Shown: piece by piece, positions 34,317-43,609 of the stretch | Numbering within the stretch: the first letter of the stretch is position 1 | Layout: each line of letters begins with the position of its first letter | Source of the DNA: Aurantimonas coralicida DSM 14790 | GTDB taxonomy: Bacteria > Pseudomonadota > Alphaproteobacteria > Rhizobiales > Rhizobiaceae | Assembly (NCBI RefSeq): GCF_000421645.1 | Contig: NZ_ATXK01000001.1 | Span: 744,001 to 808,000, forward strand | DNA: 64,000 nucleotides | Reading direction: 5' to 3' | Program-made: the position numbers and the translations under genes | Notes under the pieces: model-generated | What the model saw: the letters and a program-made list of their open reading frames with translations, nothing else | Told to the model about the DNA's origin: nothing | Database searches by the model: none

Positions 34317-34619
34317 GATCGTCTCCTTTGTCGGCGCATGCGCGGTTCACCCTGCGAACTGGCGGGTTGATGCGCGGATCGCTCAGCCGAGCGTTCCTCG
34401 TTGCCTGACCCGAGAAAGGCGGTGACCGCGTCGAACGTTTCATCCGAGTTGCTTGTGCGGCTAAAGGAAAGGGCATCCGCGGGACGGATAGGTGCCTACG
34501 GAGCTGGCGCGCATGCGCGACTAAACTTCCAAGCCGGTAATGAATCCGAGTAGCTCTGAGGAATATATTCGCGTAGGCCGCGACTATACCGGCAGCGCTC
34601 TGCGCGGGGCACCATCAAG

Positions 34620-34650
34620 CGCGGTCGGCGATGGACCATCGCCGACCGCG
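34620..34650. repeat. Perfect 31-base palindrome in an intergenic region
   Basis: GCGGTCGGCGATGG and CCATCGCCGACCGC are perfect inverted arms around a single base, with a further matching C and G at the ends, giving a 15-bp arm. There is no T-run, so it is not a normal intrinsic terminator. A strong hairpin or protein site is likely. Confidence 0.75.
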
Positions 34651-34658
34651 GATCATAA

Positions 34659-34677
34659 CATGACAAATTTGATCATG
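34659..34677. repeat. Near-palindrome beside the 31-base palindrome
   Basis: CATGACAAATTTGATCATG is an inverted repeat with one extra A; its centre CAAATTTG is perfect. It begins nine bases after the previous palindrome and is A+T-rich, typical of an operator or promoter element. Confidence 0.5.
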
Positions 34678-34918
34678 ATTAATCGCCCAGCGCGCTCGTG
34701 GCGCCCTGCCACGGCGATCCGTAATCCTTGCGAAACCTTGCGGGCCGGCAGCGTAGCCGACCTGATCCAAGGATGCGGAAATCGGCATGAAGAAGCGATC
34801 CGCCGGCTACGGGTTCGACCGGATCGACCGGATCGACCTGCATGGGGAAGCTCGACGGGGTGGCGCCCGTGTCCGTATCCTCGCCCATGTCCGCGTCCGC
34901 AAGCGGGGAACGCGTCAG

Positions 34919-36391
34919 TCAGTTTTGCCCGAGATAAGTCCGGAGCGTGTCGGCGGTGCCTTTCGCCGCCAGCATGCGCAGCCACTCCGCGAAGGGCTCG
35001 GCAAAGCGCGGCTCGTCCTTCAGCCTGCCATAGACGGCTTCCATCGACAGCCAGGCCATCGGGTCGGTTTCGGCGGCCCGGGCCCGTTCGGTCAGGTGAT
35101 CCCAGTCGGGATCGTTCGGCGCGATCGCCGCGCCGGAATCGGTCACGCCCCGGCAGTAGCGGCACCACAGCGCGCTTTCGAGCGCCAGGCCCGTGGGGCT
35201 GCGCCCGGCCTGCAGATTGTCGAGCACCGACGGCACGATGAATTTCGGCTGGCGGTTCGAGCCGTCGAGGCACAGGCGGCGGATGGTATCGCCGATCTTC
35301 GGATTGCCGAACCGGCGCTTGATCAGGGCGTAATAGGCGCCGAGATCGGTGTCGGGCACCGGCGGCAGGATCGGCAGGATGTCCTCGGTCTCGACCTTGT
35401 CGAGAAAGCGCGCGACGAGATCGGTCTGCATTGCCTCATGGACGAAATGCACATCCAGCAGCCCCGCCGGATAGGCGATGATCGCATGGCCGCCATTGAG
35501 GATGCGGATCTTCATATGCTCGTAGGGTGTGACGTCGGGCACGAACTGCACGCCGACCTTCTCCAGCGCCGGGCGGCCGGCGGGAAAATCGTCCTCCAGC
35601 ACCCATTGCTTGAATTCCTCGCAATAGACCGGCCAGGCGTCGTCGATGCCCAATGTCTCGCGGCAATGGTCGATCTCGCGCTGGCTGGTCGCCGGGGTGA
35701 TGCGGTCCACCATGCCGTTCGGAAAGGCGACATTCGCCGCGATCCATTCGGCCAGCGCGCCATCCACCAGCCGCGCCATGCCGATGACGGCGCCCGCGCA
35801 GACCTTGCCGTTATGGGGAATGTTGTCGCAGGACATCACCGTGAAGGGCGGAACGCCGCGCGCATGCCGCGTCCTCAGCCCCGCGCAGATCAGGCCGAAC
35901 ACCGTCGTCGGCGCCTCGGGGTTCTGCGCGTCGGCGACAATCGCCGGATGGGCCGGATCGAATTTGCCGTCCGGGTCGATGAAATAGCCGCCCTCGGTCA
36001 CCGTCAGGGAGACGATCCGGATCGCCGGATCCGCGAGCTTTTCGACGATCGCCGGCGTGTCGCCCACCGGCAGCATGTCGATCATCGCGCCGGTCACCCG
36101 GGCGCTGGTGCTGGCATTGTCCTGCTCGACGACGGTGGTCAGGTAATCCTGCCCCGCCAGCCTGTCGCGCATGGCCTGGTCGGAGGGCATGACGCCGGCG
36201 CCGAGGATCGCGAAATCGTGCCCCTCCCCCATCTCGAACAGGGCGTCGAGATAGACCGCCTGATGGGAGCGATGGAAATTGCCGATGCCGAAATGCACGA
36301 TGCCGGCACGCAAGCCCGAGCGGTCGTAGCTCGGCACCGCGGCCTTGCCGGCGATGTCGGGAAGATTGGCGGCGCAAAGCCGGACGCTCAT
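34919..36391 (-). CDS. mtlK: Mannitol 2-dehydrogenase family polyol dehydrogenase
   Basis: This is a long-chain dehydrogenase of 490 residues, the usual size for the mannitol dehydrogenase/polyol dehydrogenase family, which oxidises mannitol, arabitol or sorbitol to the ketose with NAD. The N-terminal nucleotide loop is GIVHFGIGNFHRSHQAVY (about 30-47). The family sequence KIRILNGGHAIIAYPAG, with the catalytic lysine, and the following LLDVHFVHEAM lie near residue 290. It is the last gene of a minus-strand operon with a polyol ABC transporter (36510-40864), matching the smoEFGK-mtlK order of Rhodobacter. Confidence 0.92.
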   Translation of the reverse strand: MSVRLCAANLPDIAGKAAVPSYDRSGLRAGIVHFGIGNFHRSHQAVYLDALFEMGEGHDFAILGAGVMPSDQAMRDRLAGQDYLTTVVEQDNASTSARVTGAMIDMLPVGDTPAIVEKLADPAIRIVSLTVTEGGYFIDPDGKFDPAHPAIVADAQNPEAPTTVFGLICAGLRTRHARGVPPFTVMSCDNIPHNGKVCAGAVIGMARLVDGALAEWIAANVAFPNGMVDRITPATSQREIDHCRETLGIDDAWPVYCEEFKQWVLEDDFPAGRPALEKVGVQFVPDVTPYEHMKIRILNGGHAIIAYPAGLLDVHFVHEAMQTDLVARFLDKVETEDILPILPPVPDTDLGAYYALIKRRFGNPKIGDTIRRLCLDGSNRQPKFIVPSVLDNLQAGRSPTGLALESALWCRYCRGVTDSGAAIAPNDPDWDHLTERARAAETDPMAWLSMEAVYGRLKDEPRFAEPFAEWLRMLAAKGTADTLRTYLGQN

Positions 36392-36509
36392 GGCAGGTCT
36401 CCTCGGGCTGATCGTCGTGGCTGCCAGACGCTCGGCGTGCGCAGGAACGGCAGGACATTGTGCGGGCGCAAACGGTTGCGGGGCGGAGGTCCCGCCGGCC
36501 GCCCTCCTC

Positions 36510-37514
<1,005 letters not shown>

Positions 37515-37526
37515 GGCGGAAGCTCC

Positions 37527-38357
37527 TTACTTGACGGCGCCGAAGGTGAGGCCACGCACAAGCTGTTTTTGCGAGAACCATCCGACGATGAGGATTGGCG
37601 CGATGGCAAGCATCGAGGCCGCGGAGAGCTTGGCGTAGAAATTGCCCTGCGGGCTGGAGAACGAGGCGATGAAGGCAGTCAGCGGCGCCGCGTTCGAGGT
37701 CGTCAGGTTCAGCGTCCAGAACGCTTCGTTCCACGACAGGATGATGTTTAAAAGCACCGTCGAGGCGATGCCCGGCACCGCCATCGGCGCCAGCACCTGG
37801 GTGATCTCCTTGCGCAGATTGGCGCCGTCCATGCGGGCCGCCTCGAGGATCTCGCCGGGGATCTCCTTGAAGTAGGTGTAGAGCATCCAGACGATGATCG
37901 GCAGGTTGATCAGGAACAGGACGACGATCAGGCCGAGCCGGGAATCCAGAAGGCCGAAACGCACGAACAGCAGGTAGATCGGAATCAGCACGCCGACAGC
38001 CGGCAGCATCTTGGTGGACAGCATCCACAGGAGGATGTCCTTGGTCCGCTTGGTCGGCGAGAAGGCCATCGCCCAGGCCGCGGGAATGGCGAAGATCAGC
38101 CCCAGCGCCGTCGAGCCGAGCGACAAATAGATCGAGTTCATCATGTAGTGGAGGTAGTTCGACTGGGTCTGGATGGTCCGGTAGTTCTCCAGCGTCCATT
38201 CGAAGCCGACGAAGACCGCCGGGGTGGAGATCGCCTGCAGCTCGGTCTTGAACGAGGTCAGGAAGGTCCACAGGATCGGGAAGAAGATCACCAGCCCGAC
38301 GAACCATGCGAGTACCGACATCGAGATCTTGCGGCTCGTGGTCATGCGACGTGACAT
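37527..38357 (-). CDS. smoG: Polyol ABC transporter permease (MalG type)
   Basis: This is a 276-residue inner-membrane permease of the MalG group. Six helices are expected. The ATPase-contact loop EAARMDGANLRKEITQVLAPMAVPGI near residue 180 carries the EAA motif (E-A-A-x-x-x-G). The C terminus (QLVRGLTFGAVK) is the usual gating end of this family. The start ATG at 38357 is 14 bases after the end of the other permease; in-frame Met residues a few codons on make the exact start uncertain by three or four residues. Confidence 0.9.
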   Translation of the reverse strand: MSRRMTTSRKISMSVLAWFVGLVIFFPILWTFLTSFKTELQAISTPAVFVGFEWTLENYRTIQTQSNYLHYMMNSIYLSLGSTALGLIFAIPAAWAMAFSPTKRTKDILLWMLSTKMLPAVGVLIPIYLLFVRFGLLDSRLGLIVVLFLINLPIIVWMLYTYFKEIPGEILEAARMDGANLRKEITQVLAPMAVPGIASTVLLNIILSWNEAFWTLNLTTSNAAPLTAFIASFSSPQGNFYAKLSAASMLAIAPILIVGWFSQKQLVRGLTFGAVK

Positions 38358-38370
38358 CTGGCAGCCCTCC

Positions 38371-39243
38371 TCAGGCGTCGAGATTCTTGCCGATCAGGCG
38401 GACGAGGAAGATCGCGACGATATTGGCAAGGATCACCGCCACGATGCCGCCGGCCGAGGCCGCGCCGATATCGCCGTAGGAGGTCGCCTGCTGCGCCACG
38501 AGATAGGTGATGTTGGTCGATTGCGATCCCGGCCCGCCCTGCGTCGTCACCAGGATCTCGGCATAGATCGACAGGAGGAAGATCGTCTGGATGAGGATCA
38601 CCACGGTGATCGCCCGGCTCATATGCGGCAGGGTGATGTAGAAGAAGATCGACAGCGCCCCCGCCCCGTCCATCTCGGCCGCCTCCTTCTGGTCGGTCGA
38701 CAGGGACTGCAGGGCGGTCAGGAGGATCAGCGTGGCGAAGGGCAGCCACTGCCAGGCGACGATGATGATGATCGACAGAAGCGGCACGTCGGTCATCCAG
38801 TCGATCGGCGTGAAGCCGAGGCCGGTCAGGAACTGGCCGATCACCCCGTAGACCGGGTTCATCATCATGTTCTTCCAGACCAGCGCCGCCACGGTCGGCA
38901 TGACGAAGAACGGCGCAATCACCAGAAGCCGGACGAAGTTCACCCCGTAGACGTCGTGGTCGAGCAGCAGGGCGACGAGGATGCCGCCGCCCACCGTGAT
39001 GGCGAGAACGCCGAGCACCAGCACCAGCGTGTTGCCGAGGGCTGCGAGAAAGGTCGGATCGGTAAGGAAGTAGCTGTAGTTCTCGAAGCCGACAAAGGGC
39101 TGCGAGAGCGGGTTGTAGAGCGTGTAGTTCAGCGTCGAGAAGTACAGCGTCATCGCCAGCGGCACGATCATCCAGATCAGGAGGACGATCACCGCCGGCG
39201 CCATCATCGCGCGGGCCGCGGCTTTGGTGTGCAAGGTGGCCAT
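38371..39243 (-). CDS. smoF: Polyol ABC transporter permease (MalF type)
   Basis: This is a 290-residue permease of the MalF/UgpA group, partner of the 37527-38357 protein. The ATPase-contact loop EAAEMDGAGALSIFFYITLPHM near residue 200 has the EAA motif. The N-terminal helix (APAVIVLLIWMIVPLAMTLYFS) is typical. The gene starts 286 bases after the binding-protein gene on the same strand. That gap has a small stem (GCCCTG, TCGG loop, CAGGGC at 39455-39470) that could dampen transcription so that the binding protein is made in excess, a common arrangement. Confidence 0.9.
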   Translation of the reverse strand: MATLHTKAAARAMMAPAVIVLLIWMIVPLAMTLYFSTLNYTLYNPLSQPFVGFENYSYFLTDPTFLAALGNTLVLVLGVLAITVGGGILVALLLDHDVYGVNFVRLLVIAPFFVMPTVAALVWKNMMMNPVYGVIGQFLTGLGFTPIDWMTDVPLLSIIIIVAWQWLPFATLILLTALQSLSTDQKEAAEMDGAGALSIFFYITLPHMSRAITVVILIQTIFLLSIYAEILVTTQGGPGSQSTNITYLVAQQATSYGDIGAASAGGIVAVILANIVAIFLVRLIGKNLDA

Positions 39244-39529
39244 GACACTCCCCCCTCTGCCGCACCGGGTGATGCGGAGCCTGAAGTTCGAACCCGGTCG
39301 CCGGCCACGCGGACGGCGTCACGGCTTTCCTGGCAGGTCGCACGGGCCCGGCGATGGTGTCGGGCCGCGCGTATATTGCAGGGCGGGCCAACGGAGAAAT
39401 CTGCGGACGCGGTCGGGGCGGTTTCGCGCTCCCGTCATCGCCCGCGAACCGGCGGCCCTGTCGGCAGGGCGGCTCGTTCGGCGGCCGCCCTTGCCCATGA
39501 TCGTCCGCCGGGCGTCGCGCGCGCCGGGA

Positions 39530-40864
39530 TCAGTTCTTGATGTAACCGCCGCGGGTCATCTCGCGGACCGCGATCGCCTGCGACTGCTGCAGCGCCTGCT
39601 CGACGGTCGATGCCCCCGACAGGGCCGCGGCCATCTGCTGGCCGACCGCCGTGCCGAGCCCCTGGAACTCGGGGATCGCGGCGAATTGCAGACCGACATA
39701 GGGCTTGTCGTCCGTCATCGACGGATCGGCATTGTTGATCGCCGTCAGGGTTGCGTCCGCGAAGGGCGCAGCCTCGGTGTATTCCGAGTTCTCATAGAGC
39801 GAGGTGCGGGTGCCGGGAGGCACGTTGGCCCAGCCTTCCTTCTCGGCGACGAGGGCGAGATATTCCTTGGAGGTCGCCCAGCCGATGAAGGTCTGCGCGG
39901 CGTCGGCCTTTTCCGACGATGCCGGGACCGCCAGCGACCAGGCCCACAGCCAGTTGTAGCCGTTGTTCGGGCAGTTCTCGATGCCGCAGGGCGCCGGCGC
40001 GAAACCGACCTGATCGGGCACCTGGCTCTGCTTGGGGTCGGTCACGAAGGACGCGGCGACCGAGGCGTCCATCCACATGCCGCATTTGCCCTGGCCGAAC
40101 AGCGAGAGATTCTCGTTGAAGCCGTTGGAGGCGGCGCCCGGAGGACCGTATTTGTTCATCAGGTCGACATAGAGGGTGATGGCCTTCGTCCAGCCTTCGC
40201 CCTCGAATTGCGGCTGCCAGTCGGCATCGAAATAATTCGCGCCGAACGAGCGGGCCATGTTGCCGAGGAAGCCCATATTCTCGCCCCAGCCGGGCTTGCC
40301 GCGCAGGCAGAGGCCGTAGACGCCGGCATCCTGATCGGTGATCTTCTCGGCCGCCTCGGCGATGAAGTCCCAGGTCGGCTGCTCGGGCATCTCCAGCCCG
40401 GCCTTCTCGAACAGGTCGGTGCGATAGAGCGTCAGCACGCTCTCGGCATAGAAGGGTGCCGCGTAGAGCGTGCCGTCGACCGACAGCGCGTTGCGGATCG
40501 CCGGGATCAGATCGTCCGCGTCGTAATCGTCTCCGAGACCGTCCAGCGGCTTCAGCCAGTCCTGCTTGGCCCAGATCGGCACTTCGTAGGTGCCGATGGT
40601 CATGACGTCGAACTGGCCGCCATTGGTGGCGATGTCGGTCGTCACGCGCTGGCGCAGGATGTTCTCCTCCAGCGTCACCCAGTCGAGCTTGATATCGGGA
40701 TGGGCCGCCTCGAATTCCGACGACAGCCCCTGCATGCGGACCATGTCGCTGTTATTGACGGTACCAATCGTCAGGGTTGTCTGGGCATGGGCCGGCGCCT
40801 GCCAGGCGAAGGCCGCCAAGGCAGTTGCAGCTGCAAGTACCGTCTTGGTCGTCGAATAGTTCAT
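39530..40864 (-). CDS. smoE: Polyol ABC transporter substrate-binding protein (SmoE type)
   Basis: This is a 444-residue periplasmic binding protein of the extracellular solute-binding family 1. The N-terminal signal peptide (KTVLAAATALAAFAWQAPAHAQ) is clear. Mature segments with family character include TTLTIGTVNNSDMVRMQGL, FDVMTIGTYEVPIWAKQDW and DKPYVGLQFAAIPEFQGLG near the C terminus. Tryptophan and aspartate residues on the putative sugar face are numerous. It is the first gene of the five-gene polyol operon, and its 5' region (40865-41120) should hold the promoter and regulator site. Confidence 0.9.
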   Translation of the reverse strand: MNYSTTKTVLAAATALAAFAWQAPAHAQTTLTIGTVNNSDMVRMQGLSSEFEAAHPDIKLDWVTLEENILRQRVTTDIATNGGQFDVMTIGTYEVPIWAKQDWLKPLDGLGDDYDADDLIPAIRNALSVDGTLYAAPFYAESVLTLYRTDLFEKAGLEMPEQPTWDFIAEAAEKITDQDAGVYGLCLRGKPGWGENMGFLGNMARSFGANYFDADWQPQFEGEGWTKAITLYVDLMNKYGPPGAASNGFNENLSLFGQGKCGMWMDASVAASFVTDPKQSQVPDQVGFAPAPCGIENCPNNGYNWLWAWSLAVPASSEKADAAQTFIGWATSKEYLALVAEKEGWANVPPGTRTSLYENSEYTEAAPFADATLTAINNADPSMTDDKPYVGLQFAAIPEFQGLGTAVGQQMAAALSGASTVEQALQQSQAIAVREMTRGGYIKN

Positions 40865-41017
40865 CTCGGTCCTCCCGGTTCACTCGACTGGCCGTTGACC
40901 GGCTCTCTTCCGATTTGCGAACCAGTCTGCCTTGGGAATACCGGAACGGCAATACGTCCATCGCCGATGAGTTGGCCGCCGCGGGCGGCGCAGTTTGGCG
41001 CAACCGCAAGATGGTAT

Positions 41018-41028
41018 CGTTTGAAACG
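41018..41028. promoter_or_regulatory. Possible regulator site upstream of the polyol operon
   Basis: CGTTTGAAACG is a perfect 11-base palindrome, 154 bases before the smoE start, in a gap without genes. Its form resembles operators of LacI-type regulators. It is short, so the assignment is weak. Confidence 0.3.
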
Positions 41029-41120
41029 GCATCGTCCGTCGACCTTACGGCTGGCATCGGCCTCGGTCGGAACGCCTGCGAGGCGACGGTGACGTTGTGG
41101 GACGCAGCCCCGGTTCGCGG

Positions 41121-41630
41121 TCAGCCCGCAAAGGCAAACTCGCCGGCGGCCTCCCATGGCCCTCCCCGGTAATGCCACAGCAGCAGGCCGGTGGCCGTCA
41201 CCTCGAACGGCTCGAACGCCGCCGACATCGCGGCATGAAGCGCCCTGGCTTCGGCAGCCCGGACCTTGTTCTGGATCGTGACATGCGGGCGAAAGCCCTG
41301 CGCGTCCTGCCGTGTCAGATGCCCGGACCAGAGCCGTGCGAGATCCTGCCGGAGCCCGGCCAGGGCGGGGCTGTCGATGGCATAGGCCGTGCCCTGCCCG
41401 AGGAACCGCAGCGACGTCACAGGCATTGCAAAGGCCGGTCGCTCCGCCGCCTGCGCGGCAAGCACATCGCAGATCTCCCGGTATTGTCCGCCCGGCAGAT
41501 GATGGAACAGGGTGAGATGCGCCGGGATCAGATTGCGCTCCGGCGGAAAATGCTGCCGCCGCTCCCGGTCGAAACGCGCAAAGCTCGCCGCATCGAAGCG
41601 CAGTGTCAGGATCAGCGGCGCGTCATCCAT
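41121..41630 (-). CDS. 2'-5' RNA ligase/phosphodiesterase family protein
   Basis: This is a 169-residue protein of the 2H phosphoesterase superfamily (LigT-like). The two defining His-x-Thr-x motifs are HLTLFHH near residue 38 and HVTIQNK near residue 121. Such proteins can cleave or join 2'-5' or cyclic phosphodiesters in RNA or nucleotides; no substrate can be inferred here. The ATG at 41630 is used; the frame is open 21 codons upstream. It is followed by the polyol operon control region and shows no clear operon partner, although the 41717 gene is on the same strand. Confidence 0.8.
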   Translation of the reverse strand: MDDAPLILTLRFDAASFARFDRERRQHFPPERNLIPAHLTLFHHLPGGQYREICDVLAAQAAERPAFAMPVTSLRFLGQGTAYAIDSPALAGLRQDLARLWSGHLTRQDAQGFRPHVTIQNKVRAAEARALHAAMSAAFEPFEVTATGLLLWHYRGGPWEAAGEFAFAG

Positions 41631-41716
41631 GGCGTCGATCGTCACAACGCATGGCGGGTCGTGCCGCGAAAGGCCCGCAGCCCTGCCCACCAAGACGGTG
41701 GCGGCACCCGGCTTCG

Positions 41717-42067
41717 CTACCCGTCGCCAAGGCTCTCATACCATTCGGCATAGGCGGTCCCCGCCACCATCCGCCGATTGAGGTCGGGCGCGCCGTCCGT
41801 CCACCAGACGGGCCCGCGTTCGCCGAGGCTCGTCTTCGCCGCGTCCACGCGTTGGCGCGCCTCCGCCTTCAGGGCGGCATCGTCCTTGGCGTCGCGGACC
41901 GCACGCCGGGCAGACATCAGTTCGTTGACGAGATGCTGGCGCCGTTCGGGATCGAGCGACGGGTCGCTCGATCGCCAGAGCCGGCCCCGCACGACGAAAT
42001 AGCGTCCGTCCGGCGTGGTCGGATACGTCTTGCCCGATGCCGCGGCGGCCTTGCCGTTCTGCGCCAT
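41717..42067 (-). CDS. Conserved small protein of unknown function
   Basis: This is a 116-residue protein with the ATG at 42067. I recognise the pattern as a widespread proteobacterial hypothetical: DGRYFVVRGRLWRSSDPSLDPERR, then LVNELMSARRAVRDAKDD, VDAAKTSLGERGPVWWTDGAPDLNRRM, and a final YAEWYESL. It has no signal peptide or membrane segment. The second half is strongly conserved, with three Trp residues and a GERGPVWW core, which suggests a binding role. The name or activity is not known to me, and the neighbours do not help. Confidence 0.7.
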   Translation of the reverse strand: MAQNGKAAAASGKTYPTTPDGRYFVVRGRLWRSSDPSLDPERRQHLVNELMSARRAVRDAKDDAALKAEARQRVDAAKTSLGERGPVWWTDGAPDLNRRMVAGTAYAEWYESLGDG

Positions 42068-42151
42068 TACGACACCACGGGCAGGTGCCGGACACACCGC
42101 CGGCTGCCGATGGCAGCCCTCCGCGCCTCGCGATCCGGCATGGTCGGGTGC

Positions 42152-42694
42152 CTAGTTGCGCACGGGTGCATGGGCCGAGCCCTGCGCCGTCACTGAGCGG
42201 TCGATCCGCTCGCGATCCAGCACGCCGGAGGCGCGCAGCTCCGCCTTCAGCTTGTCGATCGGCGGGGCGTAGAGAAACCCGAAGGAGACGCAATGGTCGC
42301 GCCCCTCCACCGCGTGGTGAAGCCGGTGGGCCTGCACGAGGCGCTTGGCATAGCCGCGATGCGGCACGTAGCGGAACGGCCAGCGCTGGTGCACCAGCCC
42401 GTCATGGGCGACGAAATAGAGAAGCCCGTAGAGCGTGATGCCCCATGCGATCGCAAGGAGAACGGGCGAAAGCGCCTGTCCGACGAAGAACAGGGCGACG
42501 GCCATGAGGCTGAAGACGACGGCGTAGAGGTCGTTCTTCTCGAAGAAGCCTTCGGTCTCCTCGTGGTGGGATTTGTGCCAGCCCCATCCGCTGCGCCCGT
42601 GCATGACGAATTTGTGCATCGCCCAGGCAAACGCTTCCATCGCGGCCACGGTGGCGATCACGATCAGGGCGTAGAGGAGAATCTCGAAAAACAT
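42152..42694 (-). CDS. crtZ: Beta-carotene hydroxylase
   Basis: This is a membrane-bound di-iron hydroxylase of 180 residues that adds the 3-hydroxyl groups to beta-carotene rings (to zeaxanthin, or to astaxanthin with a ketolase). The histidine clusters that hold the iron are present: HKFVMH (His 27 and 32), HKSHH (40, 43, 44), HDGLVH and HRLHH. Four membrane segments fit. A ketolase, crtW, lies about 1 kb away on the other strand. The genes for the earlier carotenoid steps are not in the window. Confidence 0.92.
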   Translation of the reverse strand: MFFEILLYALIVIATVAAMEAFAWAMHKFVMHGRSGWGWHKSHHEETEGFFEKNDLYAVVFSLMAVALFFVGQALSPVLLAIAWGITLYGLLYFVAHDGLVHQRWPFRYVPHRGYAKRLVQAHRLHHAVEGRDHCVSFGFLYAPPIDKLKAELRASGVLDRERIDRSVTAQGSAHAPVRN

Positions 42695-42822
42695 GGCGGC
42701 TCTGCAGGTTGCGGGCTCGCGCTCTGGCGCGCGCCCATGCTGTCAATATGGCGAGGAGGTACCGTGCTGCCAAGCACCGGCCGGACGCGTAAAAACCGCG
42801 CAAGGGCGATGGCGCGGACGGC

Positions 42823-43428
42823 TCAGACGGCGCCCAGCACCCTCAGCGTGCCGAGCACCAGACCGTCATGGATCGACACGACCAGCGCGATCTCGACCAT
42901 TACGGCCGCCAGCAGCGTGGCGCGCCAGCCCAGCAGCCGGGCGATGAAGAAGCCGAGGGTCACGCAGGCCGTATCGCTCAGCGAATTGACGATACTATCG
43001 CCGGCATAGGCTCCGGGCTGGCTCGTTTCGTTGAACAGCCGGACGACCGGCGGCGTGTTCTCGACGATCTCCCAGACAACGCTTCCCAGAACGACGACCA
43101 CCAGCTTGGAGCGAGCCGGCCATCCGGGCTTGAGCCCGTCGACGAAGACATAGAGTCCCGCCCCGAACAGGACATGCATGAAGGAATAGGGGTCGGTCAG
43201 ATGCTGGGAATTCGCCACCAGCTCGAAGCTCGATGACCAGAGGCGCAAGGGCTCCTGCACCGGCACCAGCGGACGCCCGAACAGCCAGAGGGACAGCGCC
43301 GCGAGGGCGTTGGCGGCAAGGCAGAGCAGCACGCAGAGCGCAAGCGATGGCCGGCCCGCACCTCCGGGTCCGGTGGTGGCGAGCGCATCGAGCGAACTGT
43401 CTCTGGCATTCGGATAGGCGAGTTTCAT
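42823..43428 (-). CDS. DUF2585 (UPF0314) membrane protein
   Basis: This is a 201-residue polytopic membrane protein of the UPF0314/DUF2585 family, found mostly in Hyphomicrobiales. It has the family sequence NSQHLTDPYSFMHVLFGAGLYVF near residues 70-95 and WEIVENTPPVVRLFNE, with a Asp-x-Tyr pattern and conserved His in a membrane helix. An in-frame ATG at 43458 would add ten residues. No function is known for the family. It lies between crtZ and the divergent crtW. Confidence 0.85.
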   Translation of the reverse strand: MKLAYPNARDSSLDALATTGPGGAGRPSLALCVLLCLAANALAALSLWLFGRPLVPVQEPLRLWSSSFELVANSQHLTDPYSFMHVLFGAGLYVFVDGLKPGWPARSKLVVVVLGSVVWEIVENTPPVVRLFNETSQPGAYAGDSIVNSLSDTACVTLGFFIARLLGWRATLLAAVMVEIALVVSIHDGLVLGTLRVLGAV

Positions 43429-43609
43429 GCCTGCCTGGATATGGGAGGTTCGGCGCAATGGTCACGCCCGATGCGACAGTGTCGCATTCAAGGACGCGTC
43501 ATTCTCCGGATCTCGGCTGCGAGGCCGCCTTGTACCTCCCGTGATCGGCTGGGAGGCGCACCCCGGCCCGAGTCCCGCAGCAAGGGCGAAACGCCGCAGT
43601 CCGCTTTCC

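Larger units (their letters stand above)
34317..34918. other. Large intergenic region with two palindromes
   Basis: This stretch of 602 bases has no convincing gene. It holds the stress-gene promoter region (34317-34500), a perfect 31-base palindrome (34620-34650), a near-palindrome (34659-34677), and a short tandem repeat with a repeated GGATCGACC unit near 34811-34840. The rest has no clear feature. It separates the ferritin-like gene start from the mannitol dehydrogenase stop. Confidence 0.6.

Noticed and set aside
34679-34888. Small minus-strand frame in the gap after mannitol dehydrogenase
   Set aside because: It has no ribosome-binding site, no motif and a repetitive Pro-Val-Asp stretch caused by the short tandem repeat near 34811-34840.
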